A stretch of 48,776 bases of DNA from Glacieibacterium sp964246975 (GTDB taxonomy: Bacteria; Pseudomonadota; Alphaproteobacteria; Sphingomonadales; Sphingomonadaceae): the NCBI GenBank assembly GCA_964246975.1, contig CAXTSL010000009.1, forward strand, positions 1-48,776, read 5' to 3'. The notes beneath the pieces are model-generated. The model worked only from the letters and a program-made list of their open reading frames with translations. It was not told where the DNA came from and did not search any database. The position numbers and the translations under genes were made by a program. Positions 9,431 through 18,659 of the stretch are shown piece after piece (positions within the stretch are counted from its first letter, which is position 1; each line of letters starts with the position of its first letter).

Positions 9431-10459
9431 TCAACCCTTAAGCCCGCACAGCGCGCGCGTCATCACATAAGCTTTCCTTGGCTGGCCGCGCGCGAAGCGC
9501 AGGGCGATCTGCGCGACCGCGACGGCGCGGTGCAGGGTCAGCAAGCGCGGCTGGAACCTTGCCACGTACGCCAGCTTCGATCGCATCAGCCAGTATTCCG
9601 AGGTCTCGCTGCGCCCTCCCGCGACGCCCGACGAGCCGATCGAGCCGCCTTCCTTGTGGTAAACGACCGCGCCGTGCGCGAATGAAGTGGCAAAGCGCCC
9701 GGCGGCCCGCGTCGCCCAGTCGATCTCCTCGAAGTAGAGGAAATAGGATTCTTCCATCAGCCCGACCCTGTCGAGGAAGGCGCGCGACACCGCGAGCGAC
9801 GCGCCGAGCACGAAATCGGTCTGGCGCGCGACCTGCGCGGCATCGAAGGGGGCCGTCGCGGCCTGGCCCTCGCCGATGCCCCGCGACGTGCCGGTCAAAC
9901 GGTTGAAGCGGCTGCCGTTCAGCGCCTGCACGACACCGGGGCGGTGGTAATAGCGCACGACGGTGCCGCACATGCCCGGATTATGCGTCGCGTCGAGGCG
10001 CGCGAGCAGCGCGGCAGGGGCATCTGCGGCTGCGACGGTATCGTTGTTGAGCAGCCAGAAATAATCGAGGCCGGGGTCGCGTCGGAGATGGCGCAGCCCG
10101 GCGTTGTTACCGCCCGCAAAGCCGAGGTTGCCGCCGCCGTCGATCAGCGTCAGCCGCGCGTCGCCGGGATCGGTCGCCGCCGCCTCTGCCGCCGAGAGCC
10201 GCGCGAGCGCCAGCGGCTTTGCGACAGGCGGCTGACTGAAGCGGGCCATCGCGGGGTCGGCGGGTGCGGCGGCCTGCGTCCCCGCCGCCCAATCGACGAT
10301 ATGCGCGGCGGACCCGTCGGCGGAGCCATTGTCGACGACGACGATACGCATGGGCACGGCCGACTTGTGCAGCGACTCGAGGCATTCGAGCGTGTCGGCC
10401 CAGCGGTTCCAGTTGACCAGCACGACGCCGAGACGCGGGCGGTCGGCGGCGCGCGGCAT
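9431..10459 (-). CDS. Family 2 glycosyltransferase, rhamnosyltransferase-like
   Basis: A 342-residue GT-A fold enzyme. The N-terminal VVLVNWNRWADTLECLESL and VVVDNGSADGSA are the nucleotide-sugar binding strands. GNLGFAGGNNAGLRHL, WLLNNDT (the metal-binding position) and FLYFEEIDWATRA follow the pattern of rhamnosyltransferases of the WbbL/RfbF group. With dTDP-rhamnose synthesis next door, transfer of rhamnose is a reasonable but unproven inference. The ATG at 10459 shares one base with the TGA of the upstream glycosyltransferase (TGATG), so the two are coupled. Confidence 0.9.
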   Translation of the reverse strand: MPRAADRPRLGVVLVNWNRWADTLECLESLHKSAVPMRIVVVDNGSADGSAAHIVDWAAGTQAAAPADPAMARFSQPPVAKPLALARLSAAEAAATDPGDARLTLIDGGGNLGFAGGNNAGLRHLRRDPGLDYFWLLNNDTVAAADAPAALLARLDATHNPGMCGTVVRYYHRPGVVQALNGSRFNRLTGTSRGIGEGQAATAPFDAAQVARQTDFVLGASLAVSRAFLDRVGLMEESYFLYFEEIDWATRAAGRFATSFAHGAVVYHKEGGSIGSSGVAGGRSETSEYWLMRSKLAYVARFQPRLLTLHRAVAVAQIALRFARGQPRKAYVMTRALCGLKG

Positions 10460-11385
10460 CACTGCGTGCGGTTCCACTCCGTCACCGCGCCACCCGGCGA
10501 GCGCGCGACGCGCAGCATCTCGATGCAGCGCCAGGTCCGGATGCGGAACAGCACGACGAGCCCCCGGACGCGATTGTTGATTCCGGCCAGTCGCGGCGAC
10601 ATGAACATGCGCGCGCTGTGCACGAACGCCGACAGAAACACCGCGAGCGCCAGCCCGTACCAGCGCAGCGACGACTTCCCCGCTGCGCGATGGGCGTGGA
10701 AGTCGTGCGCGACGTGCCGCTGCCACTTGCGGACCAGCTCGCCGAAATCATTGCGCGCCGGGTGATAGATGCGCATCGCCTCGACGTAGCGTGCCTCGAA
10801 ACCCAGGGCATAGGCGCGCCTGCCCCAGTCGCGGTCCTCGGCGGTTTCGATGCCCTTGAAGGGACCGACGGCGGCGAACACCCCAGCCCCCATCGCGAGA
10901 TTGCCCGTGCCCGAAAAATGCTGCGTCTCGATGTACCAGCGCTGGCGATAGGCGAACGCCGCTTCATAAGCCTCGATCGGCGTCAGCACCGGAGCGTCGA
11001 GGAAGTCGATGCGGACATCGCCGCCGACTATGGTGCGGTCGGGATCGGGTTCGACCGCATCGACGATGGCCTGCAGCCAGCCGGTCTCGGCGCGGCAGTC
11101 GGCGTCGATGAAGGCCAAGATCGGCGCGCGCGCGACGGCCGCCCCGGCGTTGCGCGCCAGGCCCGGGCCGGGGCCGCGCTCGACGACGATGGTTGCCAAA
11201 GGGAATGCCGCGCGGACCTTGTCGAGCGACGTCGTCGAGCCATTGTCGGCGACGACAAGCTCGAAAGACCCGCGATCGAGCTGTTGCCCCGCCAGCGACG
11301 CGAGGCAGCGGATCAGCAGGTCGGGGGTGTTGAGATGCGGAATGACGACGGAGACACGCGGCGCAGGTGAAACGGCGACGGTCAT
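10459..11385 (-). CDS. Family 2 glycosyltransferase with C-terminal membrane segment
   Basis: A 308-residue enzyme beginning with VSVVIPHLNTPDLLIRCLASL and LVVADNGS (donor binding), then AFIDADC (the DxD-type metal site) and GTGNLAMGAGVFAAVGPF with ETAEDRDWGRRA (the catalytic ED region). Near residues 240-260, WYGLALAVFLSAFVHSARMF is a single hydrophobic segment that should anchor it to the inner membrane. I start at 11385, where GAGG precedes the ATG, although the frame is open 29 codons further. The donor and acceptor are unknown; it is presumed to extend the same repeat unit as its downstream partner. Confidence 0.9.
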   Translation of the reverse strand: MTVAVSPAPRVSVVIPHLNTPDLLIRCLASLAGQQLDRGSFELVVADNGSTTSLDKVRAAFPLATIVVERGPGPGLARNAGAAVARAPILAFIDADCRAETGWLQAIVDAVEPDPDRTIVGGDVRIDFLDAPVLTPIEAYEAAFAYRQRWYIETQHFSGTGNLAMGAGVFAAVGPFKGIETAEDRDWGRRAYALGFEARYVEAMRIYHPARNDFGELVRKWQRHVAHDFHAHRAAGKSSLRWYGLALAVFLSAFVHSARMFMSPRLAGINNRVRGLVVLFRIRTWRCIEMLRVARSPGGAVTEWNRTQ

Positions 11386-11520
11386 TACCTCGCCCTCCGC
11401 CTGCATCGAGACATCCCCACCGACGTACACTATCGCATCCCGCCCGGTACGCGAACCGTTACGCGTTGCCAACCACTTGTCATGATTTATCGACCCGACG
11501 GCCTAACCAACCGTAAATCG

Positions 11521-12921
11521 TTACGCGGCGAGTTTCGCCATTGCCGCCGACATCAGCAGCAGCGACGAGACGCCGGGGTAGCGGTAGCGAAAGCGGATCT
11601 CGTCGCGATCCTCGATCTCGAGCAATTCGTGCGCGTGGCCGAAGTGCCGCAGGTCGCGTTCGATCGCCGCCGGCGTCATCGTGCCGCCGAGTTCGGTATG
11701 AACATCGTCGACGCCGAACCAGCCGTCCGCCGTGCTGCCCGCCCGGGCCGCCGCGACGAGCAGCGGCCATTGCGCGCGCGCGTCCTCGCGACCCAGAATC
11801 GCCTGGATGCGGCGCGGCAGCGACGCGTTCCAGTCGGTCAGCACGCGCTCGACGGCGAGCTTGCCGTGCCCTTCGTCGACCGTCGCGCGGTGCTGGTCGA
11901 GTGCCGCCATCCCGGCGCGGTGGCCGAGCAGGCGGACGAGATAGGGCGAGCCGCCCGCCATCGTCGTGATCATCGTCGCGGCGGCATCGCTGTACTTGAT
12001 GCCCGCCGCAGTCTCGCCCAGCGTCAGCACGGCGCGCACTTCCTGCGTCGACAGCGGGCGCATCGGCAGCCCGACGATATTGCGCCGGATCGACGGCGCG
12101 TAGCCGACGAGTTCGTCGAGGTTCTGCGCGACGCCGGTCAGCACAAGCTGAACGCGCGCGGCGCGGTCCGACAGGTTCTTGATCAACTCGGCGACATCGC
12201 GGCGGAAGCCCGGATCGAGGACGCGGTCGTATTCGTCGAGGATCAGGATGACGCGCGTGCCGACGACATCGGCAAACAGGTCGCTGACCTCGCGCGGGCC
12301 GAAGTCGTGGTCGGGAAGCAGCGCGTCGAAGGTCGCATTCAACTCGTTGTCAACCGAGGTCGGCAGCACGTCGCGATGATAGAGCATCGGGATCTTCGAG
12401 GCGAAGGCGCGGAACATCGTCGCGAACTGCGCCTCGGTGCCGCAGCTGCCGTAGATCACCAGATAGCGTGCCTCGCGCGCGGTGTCGGCGAAGACGTGGA
12501 CGAGGCTGGTCTTGCCGATGCCACGCTCGCCATAGACTACGACGTGGACGCGGTGCTGCTCGATCGCCGCGATCAGTTGCGCCAGTGCGTCGTGGCGACC
12601 GGCGAAGCGTTCGCGCGCGATTACCGGCTGCGACGCGCCGAGCGCATCGCGCAGCGCCAGCCGCTTGCGCGCCAGCTTGGGTTCTTCGGCGGTCGCGTCG
12701 ATGTCGTCCGAGGCGCTGGCGGCAAAGCGCGGCAGATCCTGTGCGGCGGTGTCGGCGACGGGCTCGCGCCACAGCGCCTCGAGGAAGGCGGGCCGCTGGC
12801 GCAGGCGCGGATCGATCGCCGCGAACGGCTCGCGCGGCACCCCATCCGGGCCGGCGACCTCGGTTGCCTCGGCGACATCGGCATCCGCCCGTCCGCCACG
12901 CGACCAACGCTTCCAAATCAT
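11521..12921 (-). CDS. Orc1/Cdc6-like AAA ATPase of the exopolysaccharide locus
   Basis: A 466-residue ATP-binding protein. After a variable N-terminal 110 residues comes FAGRHDALAQLIAAIEQHRV, a Walker A loop YGERGIGKTSLVH, a Walker B strand VILILDEYDRV and an AAA-type sensor-1 region (VQLVLTGVAQNLDELVG). The rest is helical, ending in a possible winged-helix region. It is not the ExeA-type ATPase usually reported with PEP-CTERM loci. The gene is divergent from the export operon that starts at 13074, with about 150 bases between, so a shared promoter region is likely. I infer a regulatory or assembly role in polysaccharide production; nothing in the sequence fixes it. Confidence 0.8.
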   Translation of the reverse strand: MIWKRWSRGGRADADVAEATEVAGPDGVPREPFAAIDPRLRQRPAFLEALWREPVADTAAQDLPRFAASASDDIDATAEEPKLARKRLALRDALGASQPVIARERFAGRHDALAQLIAAIEQHRVHVVVYGERGIGKTSLVHVFADTAREARYLVIYGSCGTEAQFATMFRAFASKIPMLYHRDVLPTSVDNELNATFDALLPDHDFGPREVSDLFADVVGTRVILILDEYDRVLDPGFRRDVAELIKNLSDRAARVQLVLTGVAQNLDELVGYAPSIRRNIVGLPMRPLSTQEVRAVLTLGETAAGIKYSDAAATMITTMAGGSPYLVRLLGHRAGMAALDQHRATVDEGHGKLAVERVLTDWNASLPRRIQAILGREDARAQWPLLVAAARAGSTADGWFGVDDVHTELGGTMTPAAIERDLRHFGHAHELLEIEDRDEIRFRYRYPGVSSLLLMSAAMAKLAA

Positions 12922-13073
12922 ACCATGACTTCCGCACCCCGGTGTTCGACGCGCTGATAGTCGCAAACCGTGCCGCATTGCCACAAATAAGCGACACAGG
13001 CCCAGAATCGTCGCCGCACCTTCTCGCCAGCCCGGTTGCCGCGTGCTAACCGGTCGGCAAGGCGGCGACCGAC

Positions 13074-14480
13074 ATGCCGCGTGAACGATGGGGTAGTGCG
13101 TTGCGACAGACTGACAGGGGCGGAGCGGTCGCGGGGCGGGCGAGCGGTGGCGGTCGGAAGGTGCTGGCGCTCCTGGCGTGCACGGCGACGCTGACGGCGT
13201 CGCCGCTGGCGGCGCAGCGCGTTTCGGGCGACAACCGGCCGTTCGGCAACGGCGGCCTGACGACGGTCGCGCCGGTGCAGGGGCGCGGCTATCGCCTCGA
13301 TGCCTCGGTCAGCTCGCTCTATGACACCAACATCCTGCGCGTCGGCGACGGCTTCACCACCGCAGGTTACGACCGTGCCGATTTCCGCATCACGCCCAAC
13401 GTCTCGGCGGCGGTCGGCCTCCCTGTCGGACGTCAGCAGATCTTCTTCGGCGGGCAGTTCGGGCGCGATTTCTATCTCCGCAACAGCCGCCTGAATCGCA
13501 ACCGCTACGGCGCTGGCGGCGGGCTCAACTGGCGCGTCGGGCGGATCTGCCAGGGCAGCCTGAGCGGCGAATACATCAACCAGCGCGCGCTGCTGTCGGA
13601 GGTGTCGCAGCTCGTCAACGACGTCCAGGAAACCAAGGCGTTCAACGGCAACATCGATTGTTCGCCGCCGATCGGCATCGGTTTCGGCGGTTCGGTGCGG
13701 CACGAGGAAGTCGACAACCAGAACCTGTCGCGCAACATCTTCGATGCCGACAGCACCGCCTATCAGGGCTATCTGTCCTATGGCACCCCGGCGCTCGGGC
13801 AGTTCCAGGTCGGCGGCGGCTACACCCGCGTCGACTATCCGCGTCGCACCGTCACGGTGTCGACCGGCGGCACCACGCTCGGCACCGATACCGACGGCCT
13901 CGACCTCTATAACGCCCGCCTCGGCTATCGCCGCTCGCTCGGCACGCGCATCACCTTCGACGGGTCGGTATCCTACAACAAGGTCAAGCCCGACCCGCGC
14001 ACGATATTCTTTCCCGTTGTCGTCGGCCCCGGCTTTGCCTTCGTGCCGAACGATCGCGGCGGCTACAGCGGTCTCGGCTTCGACGCCGTCGTCGCCTATC
14101 GGCCGAGCCCGCGCCTGACCGGCGACATCAAGGTGTCGCGCAACGTCACCTCGTCGCCGACGGTCGGCGCGCTGTTCGTCATCGAGACGAGCTTCGGGGC
14201 GGATGTCGGCTACAAGATCGGCCCGTCGCTGACCGCCGGGGTCGGCGGCACCTACGACCGGCGCGTCTATCGTGGCAGCTTTTCTTCGATCGAGGAGCCG
14301 CTGGCGCGCCAGAACGACAGCATTTCGCGCGTCTATGGCCGCCTCAGCTATCAGCCGGTAAAACTTTACGACATCGACCTCGAAGTCGCGCACGAGAATC
14401 GCAATTCGAATCCGTCGATCTATGATTTCAGCGGAACGACGATCCAGTTGTCGCTCCGCGTCCATCTCGGGAGAGGTTGA
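13074..14480 (+). CDS. Outer-membrane beta-barrel protein of the EPS export operon (EpsL-like)
   Basis: A 468-residue outer-membrane protein. A basic N-terminus is followed by a signal peptide (VLALLACTATLTASPLAAQ). The rest is alternating beta-strand sequence with many Tyr/Gly/Arg residues (LDASVSSLYDTNILRVGDG, NRNRYGAGGGLNWRVG, FDGSVSYNKVKPDPRTIFF) and a C-terminal strand IQLSLRVHLGRG. The DTNI strand near the N-terminus is typical of the EpsL/BBP2 barrels in exosortase-linked polysaccharide operons, which are thought to help the polymer across the outer membrane. It is the first gene of the plus-strand operon and overlaps the next by one base (TGATG). Confidence 0.85.
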   Translation: MPRERWGSALRQTDRGGAVAGRASGGGRKVLALLACTATLTASPLAAQRVSGDNRPFGNGGLTTVAPVQGRGYRLDASVSSLYDTNILRVGDGFTTAGYDRADFRITPNVSAAVGLPVGRQQIFFGGQFGRDFYLRNSRLNRNRYGAGGGLNWRVGRICQGSLSGEYINQRALLSEVSQLVNDVQETKAFNGNIDCSPPIGIGFGGSVRHEEVDNQNLSRNIFDADSTAYQGYLSYGTPALGQFQVGGGYTRVDYPRRTVTVSTGGTTLGTDTDGLDLYNARLGYRRSLGTRITFDGSVSYNKVKPDPRTIFFPVVVGPGFAFVPNDRGGYSGLGFDAVVAYRPSPRLTGDIKVSRNVTSSPTVGALFVIETSFGADVGYKIGPSLTAGVGGTYDRRVYRGSFSSIEEPLARQNDSISRVYGRLSYQPVKLYDIDLEVAHENRNSNPSIYDFSGTTIQLSLRVHLGRG

Positions 14481-15271
14481 TGCGTCGTTTCTTCACGCTC
14501 TGGCGGCTCGCGCTGGGGTTGCTCGCCGCCGGCCTCGCTGTGCCTGCGGCGGCGCAGGTCGCGGCGAGCAGCGGTTACGTGCTCGGGGCCGACGATGGCG
14601 TGACGGTCAGCGTCTACGGCCAGCCCGACGCCGGCGTCCAGACGCGCATCAAGGCCGACGGCACGATCGTCGTCCCCTTGATCGGCAATGTCCAGGCGGC
14701 GGGGCAGACGGTGATCTCGCTGGCCGAGCTGATCACCAAGAAGTTCGTTGCGGGCGGCTATTTCAAGTCCCCCGTCGTCAACGTCGAGATCGCGGGCTAT
14801 GTCAGCAAGACGATCAACATCGCCGGCAAGGTGACGCAGCCCGGCGTCTATCCACTCGACCGCAGCTACCGCGCGCTCGAAGTGCTGCTCAAGGCGGGCT
14901 GGGTCCGCGATGCGGGTGCCAATTACGTCTATCTGCGCCGCGCCGACAACAAGGAGGTGCGGCTGGAGACCGAGGCGCTGGTGCGCGGCGCGCAGGACAA
15001 GAACCCGATCATGCAGCCCGGCGACACGCTCTACGTGCCCGATGCCGACACGTTTTATATTTACGGCCAGATCAACCGCGCGGGCGCGTTTCCCGTACTT
15101 CCCAACATGACGGTGCGGCAGGCGATCGCGCTGGCGGGCGGCGTCACGGCGACGGGGTCGGACCGCAAGGTCGGGCTGTACCGCGCCGGTTCGAAGGACA
15201 AGGACGAGGTCGATCTCGAAACGCTTCTGCAAAAGAACGATGTGGTCGTTATAAAAGAGCGCCTGTTTTAG
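14480..15271 (+). CDS. Polysaccharide export protein, Wza/EpsE-type
   Basis: A 263-residue periplasmic/outer-membrane export protein. The signal peptide ends at AAAQ near residue 26. The Poly_export domain reads YVLGADDGVTVSVYGQPD with IKADGTIVVPLIGNV; two SLBB domains follow (INIAGKVTQPGVYPL and FYIYGQINRAGAFPV). There is no lipobox Cys, unlike E. coli Wza, which is common in alphaproteobacterial members. The ATG at 14480 has GAGAGG just upstream and overlaps the stop of the barrel gene, so the two partners are made together. 150 bases without a gene or recognised hairpin separate it from the next gene. Confidence 0.92.
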   Translation: MRRFFTLWRLALGLLAAGLAVPAAAQVAASSGYVLGADDGVTVSVYGQPDAGVQTRIKADGTIVVPLIGNVQAAGQTVISLAELITKKFVAGGYFKSPVVNVEIAGYVSKTINIAGKVTQPGVYPLDRSYRALEVLLKAGWVRDAGANYVYLRRADNKEVRLETEALVRGAQDKNPIMQPGDTLYVPDADTFYIYGQINRAGAFPVLPNMTVRQAIALAGGVTATGSDRKVGLYRAGSKDKDEVDLETLLQKNDVVVIKERLF

Positions 15272-15421
15272 CGGCGGGCGCGGGATCGGGCGCATCGGTC
15301 GCGGGGAACGGCTAATTTCGGGTGGGGTTGCCAATCCAGGTGACGACGGGGGTGCGGGCGTGTATGCGCTCGCGCCGGGTAAAGGGCGCGCCGTCCACGG
15401 CGTCAGCGGAGCAATGCGTTC

Positions 15422-16816
15422 ATGAGTCTCATCCAGTTCCTGCGGATACTGATTGCGCGCCGCTGGATCATCCTCGGCCTGCTGCTCGCCGCCACCTCGA
15501 TCGCGACCATCGTCGCCTTTCGCCTGCCCGAGCGCTATCCGGCGCGGGCGCGCATCATGCTCGATGTCATCAAGCCCGATCCCGTCACCGGCGCGGTGAT
15601 CGCGACGCAGTTCGTGCGCGGCTATACGACGACGCAGACCGAGCTGATCCGCGACTACCGCGTCGCGGGCGAAGTCGTCGATAGGCAGAAATGGCTGTCG
15701 AAGCCGACGCTGGTGGCCGAGTTCCAGAAGGCGACGGGTGGCAACGGCGACATGCGCCGCTGGCTGGCGCAGCGCGTCATCGACCATACCAAGGCGGGCG
15801 TCGTCGAGAACAGCAACATCCTCGAAATTACCTACGAGGCGGCGAACCCTGCGGTCGCCAAGGAAATCGTCGGGACGCTGCGCGAGGCCTATATCGACGC
15901 CAGCCTGCGCTTCCGCACCGACGCCGCGGGCCGCACCGCCGACTGGTACCGTCAGCAGGCCGAGAAGGCGCAAGGCGCGTTGTCGACCGCCGAAACCGTC
16001 AAGTCGAGCTTCGAGCGTGCCAACGGCATCGTCATGAGCGGCGGGGTCGAAACCGAGACGAGCAAGTTGCAGGGCCTGCAGGCGGCGCTTTTGCAGGCGC
16101 GCGGCGCGGCCGGTCAGCAGGATTTCGTCGTCGCGCAGACCGCCGGCGGGGGCGGCATCGTCGATAACCTCAAGGTTCAACTGGCGCAGGTCGACGACCA
16201 GCTCCAGCAGGCCAGCGAGCGCCTCGGCAATGCCCACCCGGTCTATCAGGCGCTGGTCCAGCGCCGGGCCTTGCTGCAGCGCCAGCTGACGCGCGAAACG
16301 GCCGCCGCGCGTTCGGACAGCGGCGGTGCGGCGGCGACGTCGAAGCGCACCATTGCCCAGCTGGACAGCGAGTATCGCGCGCAAAAGGCGCTGGTCATCG
16401 GGATGAAGGAAAAGCTCGACAAGCTCAGCGCGCTGCAGCGCGAGGTCGACTTGCGCCGCAGTCAGTACGAGAAGGCGGCGGCACGCACCGCCGATCTCAA
16501 ACTCGAAGCCGACGTCAACGAGACCGGCCTTGTGCCGCTCGGCGATCCCGTCGGCACCGGCACGCCGTCGTTCCCCAACAAGCCGCTGATCATCACGCTG
16601 GCTTTCATCGGCGGCCTGGGGCTCGGCGTCGTCATCGCGGTGCTCGTCGAACTTCTCGGTCGCCGCGTGCGCGGCAGCGAGGATCTCGCCGCCGCCGCGC
16701 AGGTGCCCGTGCTGGCGGTCATCGCCGGAGCGCGGCGCTCGCGCTTCCGCGACTTCGTCGGTCGCCTGCTGAGCCGCCGGGGCGCTCTAGATCCAGCGCT
16801 GCAACCTGCCCAATGA
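15422..16816 (+). CDS. Chain-length determinant protein, Wzz/GumC-like (EpsF)
   Basis: A 464-residue polysaccharide copolymerase. A first membrane helix lies at residues 12-34 (WIILGLLLAATSIATIVAF). A periplasmic region with long coiled coils follows (about residues 170-385, for example QLAQVDDQLQQASERLGNAH). The second helix (LIITLAFIGGLGLGVVIAVLVEL) is preceded by a Pro-rich PSFPNKP motif, as in the Wzz family. The cytoplasmic tail is short. It sets polymer length together with the ATPase encoded immediately downstream, whose start codon overlaps its stop (ATGA, 16813-16816). AGCGGAG lies eight bases before the ATG. Confidence 0.92.
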   Translation: MSLIQFLRILIARRWIILGLLLAATSIATIVAFRLPERYPARARIMLDVIKPDPVTGAVIATQFVRGYTTTQTELIRDYRVAGEVVDRQKWLSKPTLVAEFQKATGGNGDMRRWLAQRVIDHTKAGVVENSNILEITYEAANPAVAKEIVGTLREAYIDASLRFRTDAAGRTADWYRQQAEKAQGALSTAETVKSSFERANGIVMSGGVETETSKLQGLQAALLQARGAAGQQDFVVAQTAGGGGIVDNLKVQLAQVDDQLQQASERLGNAHPVYQALVQRRALLQRQLTRETAAARSDSGGAAATSKRTIAQLDSEYRAQKALVIGMKEKLDKLSALQREVDLRRSQYEKAAARTADLKLEADVNETGLVPLGDPVGTGTPSFPNKPLIITLAFIGGLGLGVVIAVLVELLGRRVRGSEDLAAAAQVPVLAVIAGARRSRFRDFVGRLLSRRGALDPALQPAQ

Positions 16817-17757
16817 GCGAGAATCCTTTGGAAACCGACCACCGGACGACGATTATCGACCCCGTAGCATCGGGGGCGATCGGCGGGGGCGCGACGCGTG
16901 TCGACGACGGTCGCGCCGATGCCGATGCGCCCATCCGCGATACGCTGCAACGCCTCGGTCTGCTCACCGACGAGGAGGTCGGGCGCGTCGTCGCGCATCA
17001 GGGCGAGCGCGGCCTCGACTTCGACCAGGCGGCGCTGGAACTTGGCTTCATCGGCCCCGACGAACTCGACCGCGCCCGCGAGCAGCTGATCAACAGCCTC
17101 GCGCTGCAGGGCGATCAGCGGCGCAACGTCTCGGACGAGCTGGTCGTGCTCAGCGACCCCTCGGGCGTCAAGGCGGAGGCGATCCGCCTGCTCCGCACGC
17201 AGATCATCGCGCAGCACATCAAGCCGGGCCGCCGCGCGCTGACGATGATCGCGCCGGTCGAAGGGGCAGGTTGCAGCTACCTCACCGCCAATCTCGCCGC
17301 CGCGCTGTCGCAGATCGGCACCAAGACCCTGCTCGTCGATGCCAATATGCGCTCGCCGCGCCAGGACCAGATCTTCGGCATCGACCCCAATGCGCCCGGC
17401 CTGTCGAGCTATCTGTCGCTGCAGGCGGCGCGGCCCGAGCGCGTCGTTCACGCCAACGTCCTGCCTAACCTGTCGCTGATGACCGCCGGACCGCCGGTGG
17501 CGCGTCCGCAGGAACTGCTGTCGAGCGCGCGCTTCCGCGACGGTATGAACATGCTGCTGCGCGAATACGACATTGCGCTGTTCGACACGCCGCCCGCCAA
17601 CGCCAGCGCCGACGCGCTGACCGTCGCCGCTGCGGTCGGGCATTCGATCATCGTCGCCCGCCGCGACACGACGTTCGTCAATGACATTGCGACGCTTGCC
17701 GGGCAGCTCAAGTCGGCGCGCTGTGCGGTCATCGGTTCGGTGCTGAGCGAGTTTTAG
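16813..17757 (+). CDS. epsG: EpsG-like BY-kinase family ATPase with degenerate Walker A
   Basis: A 314-residue cytoplasmic P-loop protein of the bacterial tyrosine-kinase (Wzc/CpsD) fold, the partner of the Wzz-like protein. Residues 40-105 resemble a GspE N-terminal (MshEN-like) domain. The ATPase domain has Walker A at 147-155, Walker A' LLVDANMR (Asp176) and Walker B IALFDTPP (Asp258). Walker A reads EGAGCS: the invariant lysine is a cysteine (codon 17272-17274). The C-terminus ends SVLSEF with no tyrosine cluster. Both facts suggest weak or absent kinase activity and a structural or nucleotide-sensing role. It lies two bases before the exosortase gene. Confidence 0.88.
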   Translation: MSENPLETDHRTTIIDPVASGAIGGGATRVDDGRADADAPIRDTLQRLGLLTDEEVGRVVAHQGERGLDFDQAALELGFIGPDELDRAREQLINSLALQGDQRRNVSDELVVLSDPSGVKAEAIRLLRTQIIAQHIKPGRRALTMIAPVEGAGCSYLTANLAAALSQIGTKTLLVDANMRSPRQDQIFGIDPNAPGLSSYLSLQAARPERVVHANVLPNLSLMTAGPPVARPQELLSSARFRDGMNMLLREYDIALFDTPPANASADALTVAAAVGHSIIVARRDTTFVNDIATLAGQLKSARCAVIGSVLSEF

Positions 17758-17759
17758 GC

Positions 17760-18659
17760 ATGGCGACGCTTGCCCCGACGCGTGGCCCGATCAACGGGAT
17801 CGACTGGAGCGGGCTGCTCGCCCGCCATTGGCCGTTGTGGCTGGGCATCGTCGCTGTCGTCATTCCGACAATCGGTGCGTTGGGTACCGGGCCATGGTCG
17901 ACCGAGGCGGGGGTGCACGGGCCGCTCGTCGTCGCGACGGGCATCTGGCTGGTCATCCGCCGCATGCCGCAGATCCGTGTGCTGCGCGAGCCCGGGCGGC
18001 TTGGCGTCGCGCTGGCGCTGCTCGTCCCGGCGCTGATCCTCTACACGCTCGGCCGCGCCTATGACTTCATCAGTATCGAGGTCGGCGCGCTGCTCCTGGC
18101 GCTCTTCGCCGCTGCCTATGCCTATGTCGGACCGAAGGTGCTGCGGCTGATGTGGTTCCCGATCTTCTACCTCGGCTTCGTCATCCCGCTGCCCGGCTGG
18201 CTGCTCGATCAGGTCACCGCGCCGCTCAAGATGCTGGTGTCGCAGGTCGTCACCTCGGGCCTAGAAAGCCTGGGCTACCCGGTCGCGCGGGTTGGCGTGA
18301 CGATCTATGTCGCGCAGTATCAGCTGCTTGTCGAGGATGCCTGCGCGGGGCTCAATTCGTTGGTCAGCCTTGCGGCGATCGGGTTGTTCTACGTCTACAT
18401 CCTGCGCAATACCAACTGGCGTTACGCGCTGCTGCTGCTGACTCTGGTGGTTCCGATTGCCATCGCCGCCAACTGCGTGCGCGTCGCCGCACTGGTGCTG
18501 TTGACCTATTACTACGGCGATGCGGTCGCGCAGGGCTTCCTGCACGAGTTCGCGGGCATGGTCACCTTCACCTCGGCATTGTTGCTGCTGTTCCTCGTCG
18601 ACGCGCTGCTGACGCCGATCCGCAACCGCCTCGCCCGACCCGGAGACGAAGCCCTGTGA
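17760..18659 (+). CDS. xrtV: Exosortase, XrtV type
   Basis: A 299-residue integral membrane transpeptidase that cleaves and probably transfers proteins with a C-terminal PEP-type signal. About eight hydrophobic segments are visible. The catalytic triad of the family is present: Cys195 in VEDACAGLNSLVSL, Arg241 in AANCVRVAALVLL and His262 in LHEFAGMVTF. The type assignment to XrtV rests on the PEPxxWA signals of the three substrates in this window, the fused-free EpsI downstream, and the small accessory protein at 19399. It starts two bases after the EpsG-like gene and overlaps epsI by GTGA. Confidence 0.93.
   Translation: MATLAPTRGPINGIDWSGLLARHWPLWLGIVAVVIPTIGALGTGPWSTEAGVHGPLVVATGIWLVIRRMPQIRVLREPGRLGVALALLVPALILYTLGRAYDFISIEVGALLLALFAAAYAYVGPKVLRLMWFPIFYLGFVIPLPGWLLDQVTAPLKMLVSQVVTSGLESLGYPVARVGVTIYVAQYQLLVEDACAGLNSLVSLAAIGLFYVYILRNTNWRYALLLLTLVVPIAIAANCVRVAALVLLTYYYGDAVAQGFLHEFAGMVTFTSALLLLFLVDALLTPIRNRLARPGDEAL

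Noticed and set aside
15272..15421. Possible riboswitch or other structured leader in the G-rich gap before the Wzz-like gene
   Set aside because: I could not find conserved stems or a known aptamer core; only a plain ribosome site is supported.
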